A stretch of DNA of 64,000 nt from Ilyonectria destructans (GCA_020740775.1 JAHEWK010000004.1:930001-994000); one strand, 5' to 3'; positions 45,731 to 57,766 are shown, counted from the stretch's first letter. Notes: generated by a model from the letters alone, not told the origin. Numbers and translations are program-made.

Positions 45731-47433
45731 GATGCCGCTCAAGTTGCAAAACAGAAAACAAAGTCGATGAAGAATTAGGGCGGAGAAAGGAAGAAGGTAA
45801 GAAAACGACAGAAATGACAAGAAATATCGAAAGTAAGCAGTTGCAGTTCTCGAAAAGCAGTTCAGCTGAATCAGACACTGGCAGAGAGTTGGCAGCCTCT
45901 ATCCGACGGGACGGAAGCGGTTCCGGTTCAGCGGGTCAAAGACGGAGGCAGACAGTCGCAAGGCTCTCGCACCGATGAGAACGATACGGGCTATTGAGTG
46001 TGACTCCTCGTCTCGTAGGTCTTGGGGGTTGATCAACTTATTGCAAGTAGGTTGTGTGAAGGGGTGGAGTGGAGGGGTGGAGGGTGGAAGAAGGAGGAAA
46101 GCTCACAACCACGGGGTGAGAAAAGAAGAAGATGGAAAGGAGGCGAGATGCACGATTCCGCTCGCGCGTAAACAGAGAGAAATCCGTAACGCGCCTCGAG
46201 GCTGCCAGCCGGCCGCCGGCTGGCAAACAGTTTGGCGGACCGTTTGCATGGTGGCAGCGGTTGGCAGCTGGCCAGAGTCCACATGATGGCCTCCTGCGTC
46301 AACCACACTCCAACACTGCACGCTGTTTCGTTCAGTGATATGCCAAACATCAGACAGGCTGGATAGGTTCTTTGGTCGAGACCTCGCCAAGGAACATTGT
46401 TTGCTGTTTCTTTTTCTGCAAACCGGTCGGCAGCCAATGGATGAGCCTGTGGGCAGCCTCGTCACTGCAGATTGGCTCTCGCGCAGCCATCCGCGACCAT
46501 GGTTTCTTTGCATCAGGTTCCCAGGTATACGCAATGCGAGTTGTCACATTGGAGCCTAGGACTTAGTCTTGTACACTTTGTTAGAACTGGTTTGGGAAAA
46601 TGCAGCTACGAGCCTTGTTGCCTGCAGCGCAGGCTGTTTGTTGTGCGAGGTTGGCCCCTCTGTCGGCCTCCTGCATACCGCCCAACGAGCAGTCCAACCA
46701 ACAGGGCGCAAACAACCAACAGACCATTCACATGCGTTAGTATCAATGATTCGAATGAATATGCATCACATGGTCTGCTTATCAAGTCTTAGATGCAAAC
46801 ACCCGCGACGAGGATCATAAGTCCAACGTCGTCAGCCGCGTTCGAGGAGTGTGGTACAAGCAGAGGCGGCTTCTCTTCCATGTCCTTCCATCTCCAAGCC
46901 ACCTCACATTGTCGGTCTAGTCAACTAACGGGCGACCGCAGAACCGGATGAGTGGTTTTCAGTTCGTGTTTCAGCGCCCCGAAGCTGCGAAATTATTTGA
47001 ATGATGCAGCAGGTAGAGTATTGCTTCCTCCACATAATGCTAGGGAGCGTTCCAATGACGCACCTAATATAACATTTGAGTAGAATGAGTATCCTAGGAA
47101 TAATTCTTAGTATTTATTCCTCTTTAGAGAGATTGTTGTCTTATTTGGTAAATCAAATTACAGATGTCGGCCTTGGGCCTAATTGTGTTAATTGCACGCA
47201 AGGTTAGATTCAGCTGAGAATAATTTGAAATCATGTGCCCGCGTGCGAGGCATAGACACATGCAATACTCTTGATTCAAATTTAAAGCATCACTGAACCA
47301 TTCACAACAGATACGGGTTAACTCAATGAGATTCTTCTTTTCATAACTCTACCCGGTCTAACTTTTATGCAAGGGTATCTATCGATTCACCGTCTTCTCA
47401 AGATCATTTCCACAGAACTCCAATGCAACCCCC
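45731..47433. other. Intergenic region, 1.7 kb
   Basis: The left part is the promoter/leader of the giant gene; the right part (about 46980-47433) is A+T-rich and leads into the 3' end of the transporter gene. It contains an 11-bp-arm palindrome at 46203-46225. AGGAATAA and TTATTCCT (47095-47102, 47113-47120) form a small inverted repeat. No gene supported. Confidence 0.55.
46203..46225. repeat. Near-perfect palindrome, 11-bp arms around one base
   Basis: Arms TGCCAGCCGGC and GCCGGCTGGCA flank a single C. It contains CCGGC/GCCGG half-sites and could bind a dimeric regulator such as a Zn2Cys6 protein. It lies 473-495 bp upstream of the giant gene's start codon. No direct evidence of function. 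Confidence 0.7.
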
Positions 47434-49008
47434 CTAAATCTTACCCGTCCATCCCATTCCTTCCCTCCGCATCCGTACCATCTTGGCTGCAATCAAAAAC
47501 AAAGTGCCCAGTGCCAATGCAGTTGCCGCGAACACCTGGGCGCCCCAGTACTTTCCCCCCTGTCTGTCGATGATGGCTCCCGCGATGGGGGGACCCGTCA
47601 AGACGGCAAAGCTCACAATCGTGAAGGACATGCCCATGCGAACTCCGATTTTATTCAGATCCTTAGTCAATAGGGATATACCCGTCGGGAACAAGCTCTG
47701 GATCGCCGCGGCGATGGGGCCGTAGACGACGGCCCAGGCGTACATCCCCGCTGTGTCCTTGACGGCGATCCAGGAGAAGAGGAGAATGGACGCCGCAATC
47801 ATGTTGGGGATGAAGACATTGATGGCCCCAATGTGGTCTGCCAGCCAAGCCGGCAACAGTCGGCCGATGGCGCCGATTCCGTTGAGGATGAGCAGCAGGT
47901 TGAGCGACTCGGTGTATGACAGGGGATTGTCCAGAGCTTCTCTCGAGAAGGACGCAATGTAGTAGAAGGCGAAGTAAATGCCAAAGTATGCCAAGAAGCA
48001 TCCCGTCGTGTAGAAAGTGTACTCAAGCTCTCGGAAAGTGGCCAGGTCCACCAGAGGCGCAGACTGACGCGGCTTCATCCGCGGCTTGACCAACACAAGC
48101 GCAACCAACAGCGAGCCCAACTGGATAAAGGCCGCCGCCCGCAGCGTCCACGCGAATCCAGCCTGGGGGAGCAGCTGGCGAACCAGACTGGGGAAGATGA
48201 GTCCTCCCGTGACACTCCCACAGGCCGCGATGCCCATGGCTAGCGCGCGGCGACGTGCAAAGTACGTCGACAGCACGGCCAGCACAGGGCAGAACAAGCA
48301 GCCATTTCCGACGCCGACGCACACGCCCTGGGCGAGAAGAAACTGCCAGTAGGAGCGGCACAGCGACGTGGCCAGCACGCCGAGAATCTGCAGCGTAATG
48401 CCCGTGGCAAAGACAAGGCGGAAGTGGCCCGCGTCGACGAGCCGGCCAGTCAAGGTGCCCACGAAGAATAGGAGAAAGACGGTGATGGAGCCAATCCACG
48501 AGATGTCGCTAGAGGGCCGTTGGAGAAGTTCCGTGTAGTATGTCTGGAAGACGCCGAAGGAGTTGACCCAGCCCCATGTGTTCATGAAGACCAAGTGTCC
48601 GGCGAGACACACACACCAAGCCCGCCAACCGCCATCTGGGGGAGGGAGAGTAGCCTCACGATCCCCTGACGGATTGGCACTGTTGATAGCTCCGTCCAAG
48701 TTTTCTAGTTCGTGTCCGTCTCCTCCATTGTTTCTGTCCAGATCGATGCTTCGGAAAGAGTCAGATCGTCGAGGCGGGTTTTGTTGTTCGTTCTGTCGTT
48801 GCTGGATGTCTCTTCCCCCCTCAGAACCAGTATGCCACGAGGACGAAAGAGTTGAGTGTGATCTTTCCTGAGGATCCTCTGGGCTCAGGCTTCGGGTTGA
48901 GCTGTCTTGAGAGTTGCTTGGGTTGTTTGATGCAGATGATATCGCCGAGTTGCTGTTGCTGTGGCCTTGGTCGATACTCGCCGGTCGAAGTTCCATGTTG
49001 TCTGCCAT
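47434..49008 (-). CDS. MFS transporter, monocarboxylate (MCT/MCH) type
   Basis: An intronless frame of 524 residues. The first ~115 residues form a hydrophilic Ser/Asn/Gln/Asp-rich cytosolic tail. The signature PPPDGGWRAW, near residue 120, opens the first of about twelve membrane segments; a conserved D-GGW motif here is the mark of the monocarboxylate-porter family. A basic loop (FARRRALAMGIA) lies between segments 4 and 5, as expected. Fungal relatives (MCH proteins, Esbp6) sit in the plasma membrane; substrates vary (riboflavin, carboxylates, metabolite export) and cannot be read from sequence. It has no biosynthetic neighbours suggesting a cluster role. The ATG at 49008 is preceded by a T/A-rich leader. 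Confidence 0.9.
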   Translation of the reverse strand: MADNMELRPASIDQGHSNSNSAISSASNNPSNSQDSSTRSLSPEDPQERSHSTLSSSWHTGSEGGRDIQQRQNEQQNPPRRSDSFRSIDLDRNNGGDGHELENLDGAINSANPSGDREATLPPPDGGWRAWCVCLAGHLVFMNTWGWVNSFGVFQTYYTELLQRPSSDISWIGSITVFLLFFVGTLTGRLVDAGHFRLVFATGITLQILGVLATSLCRSYWQFLLAQGVCVGVGNGCLFCPVLAVLSTYFARRRALAMGIAACGSVTGGLIFPSLVRQLLPQAGFAWTLRAAAFIQLGSLLVALVLVKPRMKPRQSAPLVDLATFRELEYTFYTTGCFLAYFGIYFAFYYIASFSREALDNPLSYTESLNLLLILNGIGAIGRLLPAWLADHIGAINVFIPNMIAASILLFSWIAVKDTAGMYAWAVVYGPIAAAIQSLFPTGISLLTKDLNKIGVRMGMSFTIVSFAVLTGPPIAGAIIDRQGGKYWGAQVFAATALALGTLFLIAAKMVRMRREGMGWTGKI

Positions 49009-50214
49009 GGCGCTCGATTCCCGAGTTTTTTTGAGATGGAAATAGAACCAAGTTCCTAGTCGAAAATTTGAAGAGACTTATAGTCCAAATTGAGTATTGA
49101 TAATCTCCTTGTTCAAATGTGTTGGTGCTCTCCTATCAAGTGTCGTGATACAAGCCGTCATGTTCACGAGACATTCAGAAAGACATCCTGAACTCACAAC
49201 CAGTTCCTCCCAAATTAAGTACACCACTTACACCCCAATTGAGTCAGACGAAGAGCTTTCCAACTCGATAGCAAAACCTGCGCCCTACGCCCTGTGCCCC
49301 CGATAACACCCTGCGCAAGACCCTCCAAACCCACCTCGATATCAAGTAAAGAGTCCTATCACCATCACTTTGCCGCTACTCCGCGAAACGGCTCCCTATT
49401 TCCACCAGTATTCCCAGCCCCATTGGAAAACTGCTCCATTCTCATATCCTTCACTGCCAGTCGGGGCTCAAAAGTAGGCCCGGGGCCCGTGTCCGTGGCC
49501 CAGAAACGTCGTTATCTTGATCCACCGCTGGATAGCAAAGACTAGTGTCGCCGTGGAGTCATTAAGAGCAGGGAATAGTGCGGCTACGTCCGGCTGGCGT
49601 CGGGCGCGAGGATCCGAAGTCGGGTTTGTTCATAGGATCTTATCTTAAAAACTGGGACTCAGGGACAAATCGATCTGATCTAATAACGGCAGTTCGTGCA
49701 TCCAAACGTTTATCCTAGCATGCCTAATCTGCCCGGCAGCGATTTCGCTGAAGTACACTTGCCCCTAATCAACTCTCCGAACCCTCTGACTGCCTTGGGT
49801 TATAATGCGCAAACGCCTCGCTTTGCCTCGTCTTGCTTCGCCTTGTCATGGGGAACATCAAGATTCATACGTAGTCTACAGGCCAGGTCCGTATCCCCAC
49901 CACCATTTCATCTCAAAGACCCATGGCAGGTTCCATGTACTCTTTTCAGTTTGAGAGCGTCGTACCTAACACACAAACTCGACGTCTCCAAACAAAGCCA
50001 GATTCGCAGCAAAGCCTCCCTTTCCATTCCATGGATATTTGTTTCCAATTCCAATTCCACAAGAAATGCATCCCTTCCGCAGCTTGACTCCATGAAATGC
50101 CTCCCCCTCCAACCATCTGTAAAGCGTCCCTTTCCGATATTGTCCAGTCCTTGCACCGAGACTCGCTCCATCGTGCGGCAACTCATTACTTGCCACATTC
50201 TCTGACCGTGGTCC
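49009..50214. other. Intergenic region between the MFS transporter and the Skt5-like gene
   Basis: 1.2 kb containing the transporter promoter and the 3' UTR of the chitin-synthase activator. Several short frames on both strands overlap without any recognisable motif. No gene or repeat supported. Confidence 0.55.
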
Positions 50215-53200
50215 TTACATGACGACCTGTACGGGCACTGATTAGTTGCGTCATCAAAAAGTCTTGAGGGGAAAACTTACACAATCGCCGTCCTGCTTGC
50301 CCTGCGGAATGCCCATGTCCTCAAACGTGGCAGGGCCTTGTTTGGCGGGGGCCTTCGAGGGGGGTGCCGATGCAGCACTGGGGCCAGGGCTTGGCCTATT
50401 ATCAGGCCTCTGGTTCTGGGGAATCGGCGCACTACCAACTCTACCGGGTCCTCCAGCAGTAGCAGCCATGGGAGGCCGAGGTGGTCCTGCACTTGGTGCT
50501 CGGGGCGGCGCGCCGGGCCCTCCGGGATATCCTGCTGATGGTCCTTGGTGCGGTGGCGAGTGTTGTGGCGAGTGTTGTGGGGGTGGTACCTGTTGGTTCT
50601 GAGGCAGGGAGCTCATCCGCTCAGGACGACCGGCAGCGCCAGGCACGCGAGAGAAGCGCTCGTAGTTCGGGTTTTGCCCAGGGGAAAACTGACCGCCTGG
50701 AGGTGGCTTCTGCAGTCGTCCACCAGCACCAGCACCGCTGGGCGGGTATGGAGCATTGGCCGACCGTCCATACCCATCGTCCTCGGGATACGGATGTCCG
50801 CCGGGTCCACCGGGTCCACCACGGCCGCCCTGCCCACCAGGACCACCAGGTCCGCCAGGCCCGCCAGGTCCGCCAGGCCCGGGAGGGCCCTGTCGAAAGT
50901 TTCCAGGTGGGGTTTGGCCTTGAGCATCCCAACCACCGGATGTGTTCCTACCACGGGGGTCCGGGCCGCGTGGGTCGGGACGACCCCCGGGAGGCTGAAG
51001 GTTACCCATAGACTGGGACGCCGGCATTGGTCGAGGGCCGCCGGTCTGGGGCTTGATGCCAAAGGCACTGGACGGTCGGTCCGAGGGCGGTCCCTGGCCG
51101 AACCGACCGCCATTGTTGTGCTGTGGGGATCTGGGGTTCCGCACATCGTCCTCGGGGTAGGGTGCTGTGGACTTGGAGCGGAAGTTAAGGGGTTGAGGTC
51201 TGTCATCCTCTGGGTAAGGAGCCGCCGACGCCGGTCGAGCCGGTGGCTGATGTGAGTCAAGCCTAACGTTGAATGCTGGAGGTCGGTCTCCGGCTGGGAT
51301 GACGAATGAAGCCCGGGAAGGGTCAGGGAAGTCGACGTGCTCGGAGACGAGGGTGGGCTGGAGGCCGAGAGAGCCGGTTGGGTTGACGCGGGAAGGGTTG
51401 GCCGGGGGCTGTGCATTGACTGGGGGTGGGTATTCGGAAGTGGGAGATCCAGGGGTACTGCTCTCGCTGAGGGTGGGCATTTGCTGGGAGGACTGCTTGA
51501 ATCGTTCAGGTCTAGCACCTCGCTGAGATCCATGCTGAGACTTGATTCGGGTCAGTGTCGTCGTCTCGTGATCCGCCTTGGACAATGCCTTGTCCTCGTT
51601 GAGAGACTCGAGTCGACCAACAGCGTCCTTGTTGCCGTGATCGGCGGCGATCTGGTACCACTTTCGCGCCTCCTTGACGCTCTTCTCGACGTGAATACCA
51701 ATTTCGTTGTAGTAACCCATGGCAAATTCTCCGGTGGGCAGCTTGGCTGCAGCCGCTTCTTGGGCGTACTTGTAGGCCAGCGACTCGTTCTTCTTGAAAA
51801 CACCCTCATAACCGAACAGGAACCAACGGCTGACACCTAGGGCAGCCTCGGGGAGACCTTGCTTGGCAGCCAGGCCGTAGTAGTGCAGCGAAAAGGATGG
51901 GTTGAAATCGCAGCCAAATTGGCAAAGCTCAAAGGCCTGGCCCATCTTGAGCTGTGCCTTGGCGAAGCCCAAGTAGGCAGCCTTTTCAATGTACATCTTG
52001 GACGTTTGCGTGTTGGGAGGCAGTAGACCCTCGGGAATGGTGATGTCGGGGAGGTCACGGCCGACGAGCATGCCGTACACATAGGCACCCTGCGGGGCGT
52101 CCTCGTCAGAGCTATCCGCGGCAGCCTGTATACGCTCGAGTCCAGTCTGATAATCCTTGGACTCGCCGTGCTGGCCCAGCAGGCTCATCATTCCCATGCG
52201 GTAGAGAGAGGCGGAGTCCTTGAGGCTGAGACCACGGTAGTAGTGTTCCTTGGCCTTGGACATGTCGTTGGACTGCTCATACAGCATGCCCATTCGGTAT
52301 TCGGACCGGCCATGGCCGAGATCAGCAGCCCGCTTGTAGCCACTGTAGGCCTCACGCTTGTCAACGCGGTTGCCAAATTTCCCGAACTCGAGCCATTTAG
52401 ATCGCATGTAGAGAGCCTCGGGGTGCTCTTGCTGAGAGAGATATGTGATGATGTTGATGGCATCGAGACGCAGCTCGTGCTCTATCCTCGGGGTAGCGGG
52501 GCGGTTTTGGTCGACACACTCTCGGGTGATGGCGTCTTGGGAGATTTCGGCCCAAGTGAGGACGTCGCGAGCCCAGGTGATTTGCATGGAAACATTCTGG
52601 GAGTGAAGCACATGCTTACGCGCGTTCCATAGAATCTCCTCCTTCTCCTCGTCAGTCGGGGGAATATTGTCGCCCTTGACCTTGGGGAAGGGCGAGAAGG
52701 AGGGCGCGTCCCAGTTCATGGTTTCGAGGCGGTCGGCCCGGCCGTCGTTGACAGACTGGTATGCTCGAATGTCTTCGTCCGAGATGGTGGCGGCACCCGT
52801 AGACCGGGGCGGATCGGCTCCGCGGGGGTTGATGTAGGTCGAGAGGGAAGGCTCACGGCCGTGACGCGGACGAGACTCGGCGTCGGATCGGGGCTCGACA
52901 GAGGTAGCTTCGAGCTCCATGCGCTGGAGGTCCTCCTGCATGTTTTGAGGGACCTGAGGGGTTACCCTAGATACCAAGGTCAAAGAATCGTCAGCGCCCC
53001 ACCTTTCACCGTTGTGACCGGATTGGGCCAGGTCAAGGGAAACGAAAAGACCAGGGATCTGGGGAACGCGGGAAAGCGAACGCGGGAAAGCGAAAGCGGG
53101 AAATGGGGGGAGGGGCAGTGGTAGGGAAGAGCCGACGAGAGGATACAGACAGAAGACAAGAGAGTGAGAGTGAGAGTGAGAGCAACATACCTTTGGGGCG

Positions 53201-53279
53201 AGGGCGCGACGACTTCGGGCATATAATAGTCATCGAAGCCGCCGGGGACGAACGTCGCACCTAGCTGTGGGGGAGCCAT
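50215..53279 (-). CDS. Skt5/Chs4-like chitin synthase activator with Sel1 repeats and CaaX box
   Basis: Exons 53279-53191, 52966-50281 and a 12-nt last exon 50226-50215 give 928 residues. Sel1-type repeats span about residues 195-485 (for example AYSGYKRAADLGHGRSEYRMG and the unit ending WYQIAADHGNKDA). The C-terminal half is Pro/Gly/Ser/Gln-rich, with a collagen-like GGPGGPGG tract and YPEDD repeats. The protein ends Cys-Val-Val-Met: the Cys is the last codon of exon 2 and Val-Val-Met-stop is exon 3. Yeast Skt5/Chs4 also ends in a farnesylated CaaX box. These proteins bind and activate class IV chitin synthase (yeast Chs3) at sites of polarised growth and septation. Without the tiny exon the reading would run into the intron and lose the lipid signal. 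Confidence 0.9.
53161..53182. repeat. AGAGTG microsatellite in intron 1 of the Skt5-like gene
   Basis: Three full AGAGTG units plus a partial one, inside the 224-bp first intron close to its donor site. No function is implied. Confidence 0.75.
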
Positions 53280-53462
53280 GTCGTTGGACTGGCCGTCTGT
53301 CGGGGAGGACGTGAGATGTCAGCAAAGGGGATGGGGAAGATGGACAGTGAATGGGCCCTGGCTGGGTTTTCCGGGAGATGAAAGCTGACGGCGTGGTGGC
53401 CGATGTATTGCTGCAGAAGCGGCGGCGCACCCCCTCCTTGGATCGAGCCAGGCTGGCGAGCT

Positions 53463-53492
53463 GCGTGCGTGAGTGCGTGAGTGCGTGCGTGC
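53463..53492. repeat. GTGC/GTGA simple repeat
   Basis: Alternating GTGC and GTGA tetramers run through about 30 bp of non-coding DNA upstream of the Skt5-like gene. Confidence 0.7.
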
Positions 53493-54042
53493 TTTGCTTT
53501 CTTGAATGATTGGTGGCGACTATAGCGGCAGCTGGCGGCCGATTCACATTGAGGGGAAGCGATGACACGGCGAGCAAGAGCCGGAGGGCGTGAGCTAAGA
53601 CAGAGGGCGAACGCGAGCGAGCCGGCAGCGCGAGAGCTTCCAACGGCCGAGTAGACAGACAGCGAGGGTGGCTCAACGGGGAACTGAAGGGATCCAGAAG
53701 GTCACCGGCACTGGAAATGCAACGGGGACTAGCAGGCGTGCAGCGCACAGGCGTGCTCCAGGGGGGACCGGGCAGCGCGCAAGGGGCTCTCGATGATGCC
53801 AAGCGCCGTTTCGATGGGGGTGGGCGGAGGGCGCTGATGCGGGACGGGGCAGGCTGGCGGCGCCGCTGAGATACGAGCTGAGGGTTGGGAGCGGAGCTGG
53901 AGCGGAGCGAGAGCCGGGAGAGTTGCAGTCGTAGCAAGATGATGATGTCGCGGAGGATGGATCAGGCCTGGAGGGGTCGCCGGGGATCAATACGTGTATG
54001 TATAATAATAGGAGTGACCAGCGGCCGGGTTCTTTTGGTGTA

Positions 54043-54076
54043 CGCCATGCCCGCCATGCCCGCCATCCGCCATGCC
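54043..54076. repeat. CGCCATGCC 9-bp repeats
   Basis: Two perfect CGCCATGCC units followed by degenerate copies, in non-coding DNA. No function evident. Confidence 0.65.
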
Positions 54077-54791
54077 GAGAACCAGAGGCAGTGTCAGAAT
54101 AGCAACGATGCCTGGTCAGTGGTAAGCCGGTCCCGAGCAGCAGTGACGCCGTCCCGCCCAAGGCCTCCCGCCCAAGGGCCAGGGCAGGGGCCGCTTTGTC
54201 TGCCTGTATTACTGCAGCGCTTGGGGTGTCTAGCGCTGAAGCCCGCTCGCAGCTGCGTCGTCTCAAGGCGCTCTAGCTCGCTGACATGAGCCTGAAGCTG
54301 GGCCTGGACCGGGGCTTTGTGTTCTGGAAAACTCGGCTGTGCTGTGCAAGGTACATGATGGGCGGCGAACTCTCGTCTTATTAGAACACTGCGGGACGGG
54401 CGATCCCTACCCGAGGACATTTTTGGAATCCAGGGGCATGTTCGCAGATGAGCTTGCGCGTTTCCCTGTGGCTGTGACCTCGCTCGATATTGAAGCCAGG
54501 GATGTAGTGTAGTCTTGGTCCGCCGGGTCCAAGTCATACTGGTGTAGGCTCAATTGGGCTGTTTCTCTGATCGAACCCTTGCCATGTGCTCTCGCCACGT
54601 CCCGCACCTTGACGCCTGGTCTGGTCTCGCCTGTTCTGGTCTGTGGTCCAGTCGTATCAACCGCCGCGAAGTCGGCCGCCACGGGAGTCGGTCGCCAAGA
54701 AGGCAAGCAGTGAAGCACGCCCACGCGCGCAGGCCAGCACACGGCCAACCAGCACGAGCACCAGCGCCGCTTCTGCAGATCAGCTCCCCGA

Positions 54792-54820
54792 GGGGGGGGG
54801 GTGTATGGGATGGGGATGGG
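54792..54820 (+). repeat. G10 homopolymer and G-tract cluster, possible G-quadruplex
   Basis: Ten consecutive G (54792-54801) are followed by GGG at 54807, GGGG at 54812 and GGG at 54818, with loops of two to five bases. This fits a G-quadruplex pattern; the long G run is also a likely site of length error or polymorphism. Confidence 0.6.
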
Positions 54821-55012
54821 ATGACGGCGACGATGGGGGGCTGCTTACACGATGATTTACTGGCGGCGGCTGAGCGCTCGGCGGCACCCTTTCCGAGCTG
54901 CGCATACTGCTGATAGCTCGCCATGACGGCGGCTGAAGCCTGAAGGGCCCGTTGGCGAGATGGTGGGGTGGGGTGGAGGGGTGGTCGTGGAGGGGGTAGT
55001 CTCTGATTTCGG

Positions 55013-55044
55013 GATGATGCGATGATGCGATGATGCGATGATGC
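55013..55044. repeat. Octamer tandem repeat (GATGATGC)4
   Basis: Four perfect GATGATGC units followed by a degenerate GACGATGA, in non-coding DNA. It is useful as a length marker; no function is evident. Confidence 0.85.
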
Positions 55045-57766
55045 GACGATGAGAATGGGAGCAGAGGGAGAAAAGAAGCGTCCCAACACAAGTCGAGACA
55101 GGACAGTTAAGTAGATATTTGGGACAAGATGGCAAGCAATCGAGAAGCGCCGAAGGATTGCGAGTTGGACTGCTGTATCTGGGAACAACTGTACTCCGTA
55201 ACTGTCCAGAGAGTCCCAGACAGACCCTTGCGCCGGCTGCGGCTGGCTGGCGGGGCAGGTCGATCCCAAATCCCAAAGCGCGAATCCCAAAGCGCCAGCG
55301 GCTTTCTTTTGGGCGCCTGCGTGGGGTTTGAATCGTCCCGTCGAGACTTTGTCGCTTTGTCACTCTGCACTGCGCCTGCACCACCTTAACAACACCTTGC
55401 AACTGCAGCCTGGGTCAAACACCACGGCACAGGGCAACCGACACGCACGCGGCGTAGGATGATGAGGCGGAGGCCAGAGAGAGCAAGGTAAACCGAGGTG
55501 GAGGGGCAAGAAAGGATTCCAAACAGCAGGGGTTGGTGGTAACTGCGAAGCCCGCTTTTCTTGTTTTATGTTTGATCGTCGTAGTTCGTTGGGGGATGCT
55601 GCGTGACGGCGGGTAGCGGTTGGTGCATGTACGGAAGGATGAGGTTGCTGGTTGAAGGAAATCAAATAAAAGCAAATGAAAGGAATGCTGACGCTGCTAA
55701 TGCAAAGAGAAGGACTCTGTAAGATTCCAAACGTTTGTATGAGTGGTCAGCGCCTTGCCGCGTGATTGCACATATCACGATGGACAAGCCTCGGCTGCTG
55801 CTCAACGCCTTCAAGGCAAATGCGTTCTTTGAGGGTAGAACAAGAACATCCAGTCTCACCGGGACTACGTGCTGTTATATGGTCTTGTGCTGGAGGATTC
55901 TGTGGGCTGTCGCGGAAATCACCTGTCTGTTTTCTGCCATACCATGACCTCCACCAGAAGGGCCAACTGAAACCTGGGCCACTCTAGGCTCACAAACACG
56001 CGGGGGGTGCGGGTTGGCGCTTCAGCTGGGCCTCAGCTTGGTGGACTCTATTCCATGTGCGTCGTTTCTTTCTTCAATCAATAGTCTGCAAAAAGTCCTG
56101 CAATCATCCAGATATTCACAGCCTGGGGGGGTGGACCGAGTGCGTCTTAGTTGCTGGCACCATCTTCGGGTCAGGCTTTTGTTTAAACATGATGGAATAC
56201 ATCATCGCCTTTCATCTATTGGATCTTGTCCATGCTGATCCGCTTCTAAAAGACAAATATTGGACCGTGACCCAGTGCAGTAGCTGTTCAGCCCATGCTT
56301 TGGAACTGCAGACATACTGTACTTTGCGATTAGCCCCAGACCTAACCGTTCAGGTCGATGATCCCTCCAGGACACGCGCACAGTGGATCAGAAGGCTCTA
56401 CTGTATCAAGGTGACCTTCTCCGTCTAAGTTAAGTGCCACCGCGTTATACGATAAAAATGCCACTGTTGACAATGCGGAAATTCCAACCATTCCGGTCAC
56501 AGTTACGTCAATATCGTTACCGTATTTTTGTGACACGTTTATCTCCTCTCTTGTCTTGTGTTTAGTCGATTAATCTTCCGCGTCGCTCCGCCGCCTTCAA
56601 CACGGCTAGCTCCTGCATTCACTCAGCCACAGCCCCAGCTGCTATTTTCAACCTCTCGTGCCTGCACCTGTCCTCCTTTTCCATTGATTAACCTGGTCAG
56701 CCGAGGTGTTGATGGTCGTTTTTGATACCCAGTCCAATATGCTGGTCCCTAAAATTTGGGTATGGATTGTACTCTGTACTACCCGTAAAGTCGCATGGAT
56801 TTTACCTGGTTGCTTACCACTCTTGCAATCTGAAAGCTGGATCGCTTCTCTCTCGCAATCAATCTTTCAAGTGATGAAAGCTCACAGTTGCAAATCAACC
56901 CAACCCAACAGTAAACCCTCGCACAAGAGAAAAAAATCCCCCAAACTAGCTCATGATCATCATCCCATGCCCTTCCTTCAGCTCCGGCCCGCTGCAGGTG
57001 ACGGGCCTTAATCTTCCAACAAGCGTTCTCAGGAGCTCCTTTGTCCTCTTTGGGACAGCTCCCCCTGCACAAGGCTGAGCGGGAAAGCCACGATATCCGG
57101 CTAGGCTGACTACACCCACGAAACAGTTAACCAGCTCATTAGAGCCAAGACCTCACAAGGCTGATTTCCCGGGTCTACGCAACCCTACATGAAACTTTGA
57201 GCGAACTATTCGGGCCCAAAGGGCCCACGGGTCACTGACTTTATTGCGACTAGCCCGAGTTGTCAAATGACATACCCGACGGCTGAGAGCTGCATGGCGC
57301 TACATGACACAGCTGGGTTGCGACTGCTTCACAAAGATCATCACCATGTACAGCTTCCAGAGTAAATCCCGTAAAGGGCCATGCAAAGCTTAATTAAGCT
57401 ATCTTCTCTGGAGATGAGCAAAAATTTGGGAGCAAAAATTCATGAACACCATTCGGTCTAAGCTGTGAGGTCTTCGCATTGATAGCATGCCCCAGTTCGA
57501 GAAATATTGATTACATAATCTCACTACCTCTCGGCTCGGAATTTCCCCCTCCCGCCGCTACCCAATGCAACACCTCAACGCCTTGTGCCGTGGCCTCGCG
57601 TCACCTATCGCAGCCTGGTGAAGCTTCCAATATCCAACCGCCAACTCCACCGAGCAACGACAACCAATCTCTCCAATCCCAGCCCAAACCCCCCAAATCC
57701 ATCGCACGCAACCGCAGAAACACAACTCTACCTCACACAAGCTCGAGTCGGCAACCACCATCCACC

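Larger units (their letters stand above)
53280..57766. other. 4.5-kb gap between the Skt5-like gene and RPN12
   Basis: No supportable protein gene. The part nearest 53280 is the promoter/leader of the Skt5-like gene, and the part before 57767 is the RPN12 promoter. Between them are several low-complexity tracts (53463-53492, 54043-54076, 54792-54820, 55013-55044). A short minus-strand frame starting with ATG at 54924 is followed by a consensus GTAAGC donor, but I could not extend it into a gene. A long regulatory region or an unannotated non-coding transcript is possible. Confidence 0.55.

Noticed and set aside
49696..50205. Plus-strand 169-codon frame (start not at a clear ATG context)
   Set aside because: Overlaps the 3' UTR of the Skt5-like gene, with no domain, signal peptide or conserved-looking stretch.
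54407..54924. Possible two-exon minus-strand gene joining MASYQQYAQLGKG to QYDLDPADQDYTTSLAS
   Set aside because: The natural donor (phase 1) and the available CAG acceptor give an immediate stop; no other join was found. Kept only as a weak observation.
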